DNA of 64,000 nt, taken from the NCBI GenBank assembly GCA_017543905.1, contig JAFYFC010000037.1, positions 1 to 64,000 on the forward strand, written 5' to 3'. A program made the position numbers and the translations under genes. This document shows, in pieces, positions 55,234 to 62,908 of this stretch. This stretch comes from Clostridia bacterium (lineage in GTDB: Bacteria; Bacillota; Clostridia; Christensenellales; Aristaeellaceae). How positions within the stretch are numbered: position 1 is the first letter of the stretch; every line of letters starts with the position of its first letter. The notes under the pieces were generated by a model. It made no database searches. It was not told the origin of the DNA and saw only the letters and a program-made list of their open reading frames with translations.

Positions 55234-57702
55234 TTATTCCACGTCCCTCGGGCGTTTGTCGCGTTTCTTTTCCGCCCGATTAAGCAGCTTCGCCCAAACG
55301 GGCGTGTTTATAAGGTTAGAGGAGAACGCGCCCGCGAGCATGCCTGCGATAAGCGGGAATGTGAATTCCTTTATAGACGCTACGCCCAGCACGTACAGCG
55401 CCAGCAGCGTAAACAGCGTGGTGACGGAGGTGCTTATCGTGCGCGAGAGCGACGAGGTTACGCTTATGTCCGCTATCGCCTCGTTGGACGCCTTTTCAAG
55501 CTGCTTTTTGTTTTCGCGCACGCGGTCGAATATGACTATCGTGTCGTTTATGGAATAGCCGACTATCGTAAGAAGCGCCGCTATGAAGGGCGAGTTTATC
55601 TGATACCAGCGGGAGAAAAAGCTCATCGCCGCCAGCATTATAAGCATGTCGTGCGCCAGACCCGCAAGCGCGGCCACGCCGGAATACAGATCGAAGCGTA
55701 CAGCTATATAGATCAGCATCAGTACGAGAGCCACCGCGAGCGACAAAAGCGCGTTTTTGATGAGCGCGGCGGAGGACACCGCGCCGGCGTGCTCCATGCT
55801 GACGTACTGAACAGACGGGTATTTCTGCCTGAGCGCGGCGTCTATTACGCTGCGCGCCTGCACGCCCTCGCCCGCCGGCAGGACGTAGAGCAGCAGCTGT
55901 CTGCCGTCCGCGTCGTCGTCCAGCTCGTATGCGTGCACGCCCGTATACGGTATGTGCATTTCCTCGAGGGCGTCGATTACGCTGTCTGCGACCTTGTCGC
56001 TGTCTGCGTCGCCGTCGTAAAGCAGCACGCGCGCGCCTATGTATTCTTCCTCAAGCTCGTGGGCGAGCACGTATTCCCTGTCCGCCGCATAGGACGAATT
56101 CAGTGTAAGAAGCGGATACGCCTCAAGCGCGCGTTCGACTGCGGGCAGTACGTCGGGCGCCTCGTCGTATTCAAGGCGCAGACGGATCTGAAGGTTCCTG
56201 CCGCCGCCGTCCAGAGCGCGCACTCCCGACACGCTCACGTCCGTGTAGCCTGTGTCGGCGAGGAGCGCCTTTACCTCCTCGGCGCTGAATTCCTCGTCCA
56301 TCGAATACTCTATTAACGTGCCTCCGGTAAAGTCGAGGCCCGGGTCTATCCCGTGTCCGAAAATATTGAGAACTGCCGCAGCTAAAATCAGTACCGCAGG
56401 CACCCATCTCGTGTATCTGAACAGCGCGCAGACGCCGAAGGGCTGTCTTTCCCTGAGCGGGCGGGCGTACAGCGCGGGATTTGTAAGCCCCAGACGCACC
56501 GCGCGCTTAAGCAGAAAGCGCGTGACGACCACCGCTGTGAACATGGACACGACGACGCTGATGCACAGCGTATAGCTGAAGCCCCTTACCGAGCCCGTGC
56601 CGAAGTACATAAGCACGAACGCGGCGATAAGGGTGGTGACGTTCGCGTCCGTGATCGCCCTGAGCGCGTTTTTGTAGCCCGCCTTGAGCGCCGCCTCGCC
56701 CGAACGTCCCGCGTTCATTTCCTCGCGGAAGCGTTCGAATATGACCACGTTCGCGTCCACCGCCATGCCTATGCCCAGCAGTATGCCCGCGATGCCGGGC
56801 AAAGTGAGCTGTATCCTGAACAGCACCAGCAGAGCGAACACTATGATTATATACCATACCAGCGCGATATCCGCCATCAGTCCGGGCACTCTGTACATCG
56901 CGAGCATGAACAGCATAACCAGCGCGACGCCGATAAGCCCCGCGGTATACGCGCTTGAAAGCGCGTCGTCGCCCAGCGTGGCGGAGATCGTGCGGGTCTC
57001 GATTTCGTGTATGTCCAGAGGCAGCGCGCCGGACTGTATGCTCGTGGCGAGGTTCTCCGCCTGTGCCAGCGTGCCGCCGCCCAGCGTGATGCGGCCGCGT
57101 CCGTCCGTTATCGGCTCGCTCACGCGGGGCGAAGAGATCGTCACGCCGTCGACGACTATGGAAATATAGCTGCCCACAAGCCGCGTCGAGGCAGCCGAAA
57201 ACGCCTGCGCGCCCTCGTCCGTCAGCACGAACGCCACGCAGTAGCCGCCGCTTTGGGTGTCGAACTCCGCGTTCACGCGCTTTATGTCGCGCCCCTGCAT
57301 TATCACGTTCCCGTTTGGATCGCGGAATTCGAGGTGCGCGGGCGTGCCTATGAGCTTTACGATCTCCTGCGGGTCGTTAATATCGGGTATTTCTATCCTG
57401 ACGTTTCCGTCGCCCTGTGTGGAAACGTTTGCCTCGGTGTAGCCGCGCTCGGTCAGCATCGCGCGCAGCGCCTCGGCGGTATCGCTTAAAAGCGCGTCGA
57501 AATCGCTGTCGGAATACTCGCCCTTCTCGGCGTGAAACACCGTGTATATGCCTCCGCGCAGGTCAAGGCCGAGGCTCAGCCCCTCTCCCGCGGGCTTTAG
57601 GACGGTTTTTCCGCCCACTGTCAGGCCAAACGCCGCGGCGTACGCCGCGAAAGCGGTAAGCAGTACGGCGCAGATAAGTATAAGTATGCTCTTTTTTCTC
57701 AT
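55234..57702 (-). CDS. secDF: Fused protein-export subunit SecDF
   Basis: An 822-aa membrane protein that uses the ion gradient to pull exported proteins out of SecYEG. The SecD half has LGLDLRGGIYTV (about 45-56), a large extracellular region and six membrane segments. The SecF half starts near the second motif DPGLDFTGGTLIEYS (about 455) and has its own six segments. Bacillus also fuses SecD and SecF. It has its own strong promoter. Confidence 0.95.
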   Translation of the reverse strand: MRKKSILILICAVLLTAFAAYAAAFGLTVGGKTVLKPAGEGLSLGLDLRGGIYTVFHAEKGEYSDSDFDALLSDTAEALRAMLTERGYTEANVSTQGDGNVRIEIPDINDPQEIVKLIGTPAHLEFRDPNGNVIMQGRDIKRVNAEFDTQSGGYCVAFVLTDEGAQAFSAASTRLVGSYISIVVDGVTISSPRVSEPITDGRGRITLGGGTLAQAENLATSIQSGALPLDIHEIETRTISATLGDDALSSAYTAGLIGVALVMLFMLAMYRVPGLMADIALVWYIIIVFALLVLFRIQLTLPGIAGILLGIGMAVDANVVIFERFREEMNAGRSGEAALKAGYKNALRAITDANVTTLIAAFVLMYFGTGSVRGFSYTLCISVVVSMFTAVVVTRFLLKRAVRLGLTNPALYARPLRERQPFGVCALFRYTRWVPAVLILAAAVLNIFGHGIDPGLDFTGGTLIEYSMDEEFSAEEVKALLADTGYTDVSVSGVRALDGGGRNLQIRLRLEYDEAPDVLPAVERALEAYPLLTLNSSYAADREYVLAHELEEEYIGARVLLYDGDADSDKVADSVIDALEEMHIPYTGVHAYELDDDADGRQLLLYVLPAGEGVQARSVIDAALRQKYPSVQYVSMEHAGAVSSAALIKNALLSLAVALVLMLIYIAVRFDLYSGVAALAGLAHDMLIMLAAMSFFSRWYQINSPFIAALLTIVGYSINDTIVIFDRVRENKKQLEKASNEAIADISVTSSLSRTISTSVTTLFTLLALYVLGVASIKEFTFPLIAGMLAGAFSSNLINTPVWAKLLNRAEKKRDKRPRDVE

Positions 57703-57737
57703 TCGGTTATCTCCGGCTGCACGTTTATTATTAAAGA

Positions 57738-57766
57738 ATTATACTTAATAGAAGTACTTATGTCAA
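57738..57766 (-). promoter_or_regulatory. Consensus sigma-A promoter of the secDF-recJ-relA operon
   Basis: On the minus strand, TTGACA (57766-57761) and TATAAT (57743-57738) are perfect boxes 17 bp apart. The -35 box lies a few bases after the lgt stop codon. Confidence 0.88.
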
Positions 57767-57770
57767 CACC

Positions 57771-58667
57771 TCACGTTAACGCTTTACGCAGCTGTGCGCG
57801 GACGAGCGCGAACGCCGCAGGCGGCAGCGCGCAGTACACGCACACAGCGGGCAGCGCGCCGCAGCAGGAAAGCGTGACGAATACGCAGGATACGAAAAAT
57901 ACGGCCGCGCTCAGCCTGTCTGCGCGCGCAAGGCGCAGTACGCACGCGCCGCACGCGGTCAGAACCAGCGCGCTCAGCAGCTGGCTTGCGCGGATAGTTC
58001 CCAGATACAGGCTGTCCGTGCGTATGCCCTCCACGGCGCATCTTTCGAATGCGTACATCGTCAGATACCCAAGCGCCGCGCGGCCTCTGGCGGCGAAGCT
58101 TTTTGCACTTTTCGGGACGTTCGTCACAAGGTATATGCCCAGACACCACACGGACTCGTAAAAAAACGCGGCGGCGTAGTAAGCGCCGTCTATATTCACC
58201 GCAAGCGGGAAAAACTGCAGCGCGCGCACGCGCAGCTCTGCGCCGTACGCCTCCTGATTTAAAAAATTGCCCCAGCGGCCGACGCTCTGCGCCAGCGCTA
58301 CGCAGGGCAGGCAGAGATCGCACAGACGTACGAAATCCAGTTTTTTGACGCGCGCGTATATGAATCCGGCCAAAAGCCCCGTTATTACTCCGCCGTAAAT
58401 CGCAAGCCCGCCCGTGCGCAGGTTAAGTACGTCCACGAGCGAATCAAAGCCCGCGGGGTTCAGCAGCACGTAATACAGCCTCGCGCCGACGAAGCCCGCC
58501 GGCAGCACGCACAGCATAAGGTCCAGCACCGTGTCCTTTTTAAGCCCCATGCGTTTTTCGCGGTGCACGCCCGAAACGTACGCCGCCGCGATCCCCGCCA
58601 CGATAAGCACCGCGTACCAGTATATTTCAAAGCCCGCTATGCTCAGATATCTGCGTGTAAACTTCAT
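57771..58667 (-). CDS. lgt: Prolipoprotein diacylglyceryl transferase
   Basis: A 298-aa membrane enzyme that attaches diacylglycerol to the lipobox cysteine of lipoproteins. Family motifs are visible: RTGGLAIYGGVITG (about 84-97), the signature VGRWGNFLNQEAYG (about 129-142) and FERCAVEGIRTDSLYLG. After the last expected helix there is an extra stretch of about 45 residues with hydrophobic segments (AAVFFVSCVFVTLSCCGALP). It diverges from the HlyD-like operon. lspA, the next enzyme of the pathway, is at 61506. Confidence 0.92.
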   Translation of the reverse strand: MKFTRRYLSIAGFEIYWYAVLIVAGIAAAYVSGVHREKRMGLKKDTVLDLMLCVLPAGFVGARLYYVLLNPAGFDSLVDVLNLRTGGLAIYGGVITGLLAGFIYARVKKLDFVRLCDLCLPCVALAQSVGRWGNFLNQEAYGAELRVRALQFFPLAVNIDGAYYAAAFFYESVWCLGIYLVTNVPKSAKSFAARGRAALGYLTMYAFERCAVEGIRTDSLYLGTIRASQLLSALVLTACGACVLRLARADRLSAAVFFVSCVFVTLSCCGALPAVCVYCALPPAAFALVRAQLRKALT

Positions 58668-58702
58668 CCTCCGGCTCTCCGCAAACAGCTTTTACAGGTT
58701 AA

Positions 58703-58732
58703 ATTATAGTACTTATGTCCGATAAATGTCAA
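58703..58732 (-). promoter_or_regulatory. Sigma-A promoter of lgt
   Basis: On the minus strand, TTGACA (58732-58727) and TATAAT (58708-58703) are 18 bp apart. Confidence 0.82.
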
Positions 58733-58749
58733 TCGTTACAAATCATGTG

Positions 58750-58778
58750 TTGAAAAATTACCGAATATCGTATATAAT
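58750..58778 (+). promoter_or_regulatory. Sigma-A promoter of the HlyD-sepF-divIVA operon
   Basis: TTGAAA (58750-58755) and TATAAT (58773-58778) are 17 bp apart; the first gene starts at 58821. Confidence 0.85.
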
Positions 58779-58820
58779 GAAATACATACTGGGATATTGT
58801 GCGGGAAAGGAGACAGCGCT

Positions 58821-59996
58821 TTGAAAATACGCGTGACCGGCAGGTTCTACCTGCTGCTGCTGATAGTGGTCATGGTCGTCGTGCTCATAAATCTGAACAC
58901 CTGCGGCGGCGGCAGCGAGGTGACGGTAGTCATGAGCGGCGTCGCCAGCGACACGCACACGGTGCAGTGCATAATCGTGCGCGACGAAACGCTGGTCACC
59001 GACACGCAGGTCACGTATACGGAATTCGCAGCGCGTGAAAACACGATAGTCCGCGAGGGTGAAGCGGTTGCCTACATATACAAAAACGGCAACATGAAAA
59101 AGCTGATGAACGAGCTGAACACCACGCGCCAGAGCATACAGGAATACCACAAGCTGATACTCGGAAACGAGCTGGACAGCGAGCTGGACGTGCTCGACCT
59201 CGAGGTAGACGCGCGGGCGAGCGAGCTTAAAAGCCTTATACGCGGCGCCTCGCGCGGAAATATCCCGGACGCCGTAAGGGCGCTTAAGGACGCGATGGAC
59301 GCGCGCCGCGCGTATATGAGCTCCAACCGCAGAAGCGATACCAAGCTCATGGGCCTGTACGACCGCGAAAACCAGCGCATAATCGCGATAACCGGCCAGA
59401 GGTCCGTAAAGAACGCGCCCGCCGAGGGAGTCGTAAGCTTTTATCTGGACGGCTACGAAAGCACGCTGAACGCGGATACGGTAAAGGAACTGTCCATATA
59501 CGACGCACAGCGCGTGCTGGCGGGCGAAAAGCTCGAAAGCGGCGAGGGCGCGCGCTCGGTCGCGCGGCTCTTCCGCATAGTGAACCAAAATCACTGGTAC
59601 GCGGTCTTAATGAGCGAAGACGGCGAGTGGAATCCGACGCTGGGCACGGTATATCAGTTCACGGTCGCGGGCTTCGACGAGATCATGTACGACGGCGAAA
59701 TAATAAACGTGGCGAAAAACGGCAAAACGGTCATGGCTGTGCTCGAGGTAAGCAAGCCCATCGGCTCGCTGCTTTACACCCGCACCGGCACCGCGTCGAT
59801 AGGCGCGAACATGTCGGGCCTGCTGGTCTCCAAAAAGGCGCTGGTCACGGTAAGCGGCCAGACCGGCGTATGGAGATACGACGTGCCCGGAGAGACCTTC
59901 GTGCCGGTCGAGGTGCTCGCGTACCGCTCCGACGGCACGGTGCTGATACAGCCGCTAGGTGAGCTTTCAAGCGGCTCGCAGGTGCTTATAAAATAA
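58821..59996 (+). CDS. HlyD-like membrane-anchored protein
   Basis: A 391-aa protein read from the TTG at 58821, which has AAAGGAG 8 nt upstream. It has one membrane helix near the N-terminus (FYLLLLIVVMVVVLINL) and a long extracellular part. That part holds a biotinyl-lipoyl-like strand set, a coiled-coil hairpin (about 88-165) and a second beta region, as in HlyD-type adaptors. HlyD-like genes are often found just before sepF in Clostridia. No transporter partner is near. Role unknown; a cell-envelope or division role is suggested only by context. Confidence 0.8.
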   Translation: MKIRVTGRFYLLLLIVVMVVVLINLNTCGGGSEVTVVMSGVASDTHTVQCIIVRDETLVTDTQVTYTEFAARENTIVREGEAVAYIYKNGNMKKLMNELNTTRQSIQEYHKLILGNELDSELDVLDLEVDARASELKSLIRGASRGNIPDAVRALKDAMDARRAYMSSNRRSDTKLMGLYDRENQRIIAITGQRSVKNAPAEGVVSFYLDGYESTLNADTVKELSIYDAQRVLAGEKLESGEGARSVARLFRIVNQNHWYAVLMSEDGEWNPTLGTVYQFTVAGFDEIMYDGEIINVAKNGKTVMAVLEVSKPIGSLLYTRTGTASIGANMSGLLVSKKALVTVSGQTGVWRYDVPGETFVPVEVLAYRSDGTVLIQPLGELSSGSQVLIK

Positions 59997-60024
59997 AACG
60001 CATTCTTTGGGGGACTGAACTTAA

Positions 60025-60534
60025 ATGGCGCAGATTTCGGGCTTCGCGCAGCTTCTGCAGAAGCTTAAAATAATATCGATAGAGCCGGACGAGGACGAGG
60101 CGGGCGGCATACCCCTCACGCGCTCCAAACGCAAAAACGCGGCGGACGCGGGCTCGAGCATATACGAGGCCGCCTACGCGCGCTCCCGCGGGCAAAGCGT
60201 AAAAAGCGCGCCCGCGCCCGCGCGCCGCGCCTCGCGTGCCTCCACAGGCGGCAGAACGGAAAACCTGCCTGCGCAGCGCGCGGACACTATAGTGTATTAC
60301 GTCAGCTCGCTTTCCGAATGCGCAGGCGTGATACGCGACATAATCGCGGGCACGAGCGTCGTTATAAACTTCGACGACACCGACGACCGCATGAGCCAGC
60401 GCATAATAGACACTCTCGCGGGCGCGGCGTTCGCCCTGAACGCCAAGGTACGCAAGATAACGGATTCCACGTATCTGATCGCGCCCAAGAACGTAAACGT
60501 CAACATGTCCCGTCATATCGAAAGGAGGTACTGA
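60025..60534 (+). CDS. sepF: Cell division protein SepF
   Basis: A 169-aa FtsZ-binding protein. The N-terminal amphipathic helix (AQISGFAQLLQKLKII) should bind the membrane. A basic, Pro/Ala-rich linker (about 50-88) follows. The C-terminal domain has VIRDIIAGTSVVINFDD, RIIDTLAGAAFALNAKV and STYLIAPKNVNV, matching the SepF dimer fold. It is followed after 1 nt by yggT, as in Bacillus sepF-ylmG. Confidence 0.93.
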   Translation: MAQISGFAQLLQKLKIISIEPDEDEAGGIPLTRSKRKNAADAGSSIYEAAYARSRGQSVKSAPAPARRASRASTGGRTENLPAQRADTIVYYVSSLSECAGVIRDIIAGTSVVINFDDTDDRMSQRIIDTLAGAAFALNAKVRKITDSTYLIAPKNVNVNMSRHIERRY

Positions 60535-60535
60535 A

Positions 60536-60820
60536 ATGCTGTTTTTCGGTTTAAGGCTGAGCCTTATGGCTATTCCGCGGATAATCGCCACGATAATCGG
60601 GCTGTACGAGCTGTGCATAATCCTCAGATACGTGCTGCGCTTTTTTCTGCCGCAGGATGGCAGTGTGCTGACCGCGCTCACTGTAATAACTGAGCCTGTG
60701 GTCGGGCGCGTGCGCGCGCTGCTCACGCGCCTGTTCGGCACCTTCAGTATAGACTTCTCCCCCGCAGTCACGATAGTGCTGCTGGAGATATTGGGCTGGC
60801 TGGTCGGAATTATATTCTGA
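60536..60820 (+). CDS. YggT/YlmG family membrane protein
   Basis: A 94-aa protein with two hydrophobic segments (about 8-38 and 70-94) and the family segment ILRYVLRFFLPQD with PVVGRVRALL. It is encoded next to sepF in most Bacillota and is thought to affect division or envelope shape. AAAGGAGG is 7 nt before the ATG. Confidence 0.9.
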   Translation: MLFFGLRLSLMAIPRIIATIIGLYELCIILRYVLRFFLPQDGSVLTALTVITEPVVGRVRALLTRLFGTFSIDFSPAVTIVLLEILGWLVGIIF

Positions 60821-60902
60821 CCCAAGGCAGGAACACCCCGCCGGTACGGCGAATTAGATTAGCTGAGTTTACACAATTCAGGCACTTGAAAGGATGGGCA
60901 GT

Positions 60903-61481
60903 ATGGCAATAACTGTAAAGCAGATACGTGACATGGATTTCCCCACCGAGAAAAACGGCTACAGGCGCGACGACGTCGACGATTTTCTGGACGAGCTCGC
61001 GTCCCAGACCGAGGAGCTCGCACGCGAGATAGACGCGCTCACCGCCGAGCGCGACAAGGCCGTAAGCGAGGCCGCCGCGCTCAGAAAGGAGCTCGCCGGC
61101 GCGAAGCAGGCCGCCGAGGCCGCGAAGGAGCAGGCCGCCGCCGTGCCCGCCGTAAAGGAAGAGGCGAGCGCGCCTACCTTCAACGAGCCCAGCTACTTCA
61201 AAAACCTTGAGACCACTCTGCGCGAAACGCTTATAAGCGCTCAGCGCATAGCGGACGAGACGATAGACGACGCCCGCAAAAAGGCGCGCCGCATAGTATC
61301 CGACGCAGAGGAGCAGGCGGCGAACACCGAGGCGCAGGCGCAGCAGAAGCTCAGCGAGATCCGCGCCGATTACGAGCAGGTCAGAAACGCGGGCGAGGAA
61401 TATCACCGCGCGTTCTCAAAGCTCGTCGAGGAGCAGAACAAGCTGCTTAAGGAAAGCTCTCTCTACGCTCCGGCGGAATAA
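60903..61481 (+). CDS. divIVA: DivIVA-domain protein
   Basis: A 192-aa coiled-coil protein that marks curved membrane at poles and septa. The N-terminal membrane-binding part shows IRDMDFPTEKNGYRRDDVDD and FLDELA. Heptad-rich regions follow, split by an Ala/Pro-rich hinge (about 78-98). I chose the ATG at 60903 because AAAGGA is 8-9 nt upstream; the earlier ATG at 60894 is too close to it. No ylmH gene lies before it. Confidence 0.93.
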   Translation: MAITVKQIRDMDFPTEKNGYRRDDVDDFLDELASQTEELAREIDALTAERDKAVSEAAALRKELAGAKQAAEAAKEQAAAVPAVKEEASAPTFNEPSYFKNLETTLRETLISAQRIADETIDDARKKARRIVSDAEEQAANTEAQAQQKLSEIRADYEQVRNAGEEYHRAFSKLVEEQNKLLKESSLYAPAE

Positions 61482-61505
61482 GCGCTTAAGCGTTTATAGC
61501 CCGAT

Positions 61506-62000
61506 ATGGCTGAGAGCGGCATGCGCGCAGTCAGGCACACGAAAGCGGTGTGCCTGTGCTGTTTTGCCGCGTCCGCGCTCGCATGCGCGGCGTCGGCGCT
61601 TTTGTGCCGCCGGCTGCTCCCGGAAGGCGGCGTAAGCCTGATAAAGGGCTTTCTCTCGCTCGCGCGCGTCACGAACAGCGGCGCGGCGTTTTCACTGTTG
61701 GCAGGCGCGCCCGCTCTGGTCACGGTGCTGAACGCCGCGTTTTTGTGTGCGCTGAGCGCGTTCATACTGAAGGGGAGCATGCGTCTATGCGCGCGCGCGG
61801 CGCTGTGCGCGGTGCTCGCGGGCGGTATAAGCAACTTCCTCGAACGCATACTGACCGGTACGGTCACGGATATGATACGTCTGGATTTCGTCAGATTTCC
61901 GGTATTCAATTTTGCGGACGTCTGCATCTGCGCAGGCGCGGCGGTGTTCGCGTGCGCGTATGTCTGCGCGCCCGCGCGCGCGCCGCAGAGCGAAGGCTGA
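61506..62000 (+). CDS. lspA: Lipoprotein signal peptidase II
   Basis: A 164-aa aspartic peptidase of the membrane that removes lipoprotein signal peptides. The motifs are VTNSGAAFSLL, GGISNFLERILTGTVTDMIR (first catalytic Asp) and FPVFNFADVCICAG (second catalytic Asp). Four membrane segments are present. It is followed after 5 nt by rluD, as in many bacteria. It works after Lgt (58.7 kb). Confidence 0.93.
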   Translation: MAESGMRAVRHTKAVCLCCFAASALACAASALLCRRLLPEGGVSLIKGFLSLARVTNSGAAFSLLAGAPALVTVLNAAFLCALSAFILKGSMRLCARAALCAVLAGGISNFLERILTGTVTDMIRLDFVRFPVFNFADVCICAGAAVFACAYVCAPARAPQSEG

Positions 62001-62005
62001 AACCA

Positions 62006-62902
62006 ATGCGCTGCGTATGCGACTGCGCCGTAAGGCTCGACGTATTCCTGTCCGAAAAGGCGGACATAACGCGCTCCCGCGCAGGCGCGCTTATAAAGGA
62101 CGGACACGCCTGTGTAAACGGAAGCGTGCAGACCAAATCCGGCTACGCGCTCAGATCGGGCGACACGGTGGATTTCGAGCCGCCCGAGCCCGAGCCTGTG
62201 AGCTGGGCGGTCCCGCAGGACATTCACATAGACGTCGTGTATCAGGACGCCGATCTCGCGGTGGTTTTCAAGCCCTCGGGCATGGTGGTGCATCCCGCCG
62301 CGGGCAATCACGACGGCACGCTCGTAAACGCGCTGCTCGCGCGCCTGGACAACCTGTCCGGCATCGGCGGCGCGCTGCGCCCCGGCATAGTGCACCGCAT
62401 CGACAAGGACACGAGCGGGCTGCTGCTCGTGGCCAAAAACGACCGCGCGCACGTAAGCCTGTCCGAACAGATCGCCGCACATACGATAGAGCGCGCATAC
62501 AAGGCTATCATTATCGGCGCAATGAAAGCCGAAAGCGGCAGCGTGGACGCGCCCATAGGCCGGCATCCGGCCGACCGCAAGAAAATGGCGATCGTGCCCG
62601 GCGGCAGGCCCGCGCGCACTAACTGGCGCGTAATCGAAGAGCTGCGCGGCGCGGCTTACGTCGAATGCGTGCTCTCGACCGGACGCACGCATCAGATACG
62701 CGTGCATATGGCCTCGCTCGGGCATCCGGTGCTGGGCGATCCCGTATACGGCCCCAAAAAATCCCCGTATCCCGTGCAGGGCGGACAGCTGCTGCACGCG
62801 GCGCGCATAGGCTTTACTCACCCGACGACGGGCGAGCGAATGATATTCGAAGCCGAGCCTGAGGACAGGTTCATATATTGGCTGAACAAGCTGAAAGGAT
62901 GA
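62006..62902 (+). CDS. RluA/RluD-family pseudouridine synthase
   Basis: A 298-aa enzyme. I chose the ATG at 62006, after lspA; the open frame runs 150 codons further back inside lspA. It has an S4 domain near the N-terminus (RLDVFLSEKADITRSRAG) and the catalytic motif HRIDKDTSGLLLVAK (Asp in RIDKDT), with STGRTHQIRVHMASLGHPV later. It probably modifies 23S rRNA like RluD. The stop overlaps the SD of the next gene. Confidence 0.93.
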   Translation: MRCVCDCAVRLDVFLSEKADITRSRAGALIKDGHACVNGSVQTKSGYALRSGDTVDFEPPEPEPVSWAVPQDIHIDVVYQDADLAVVFKPSGMVVHPAAGNHDGTLVNALLARLDNLSGIGGALRPGIVHRIDKDTSGLLLVAKNDRAHVSLSEQIAAHTIERAYKAIIIGAMKAESGSVDAPIGRHPADRKKMAIVPGGRPARTNWRVIEELRGAAYVECVLSTGRTHQIRVHMASLGHPVLGDPVYGPKKSPYPVQGGQLLHAARIGFTHPTTGERMIFEAEPEDRFIYWLNKLKG

Positions 62903-62908
62903 TGAATA

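Noticed and set aside
50281-56316. Plus-strand open frames of about 900 and 860 aa (50281-53007, 53740-56316)
   Set aside because: They lie opposite dtd, relA, recJ and secDF, all clearly recognised. They are long only because GC-rich DNA has few stops.
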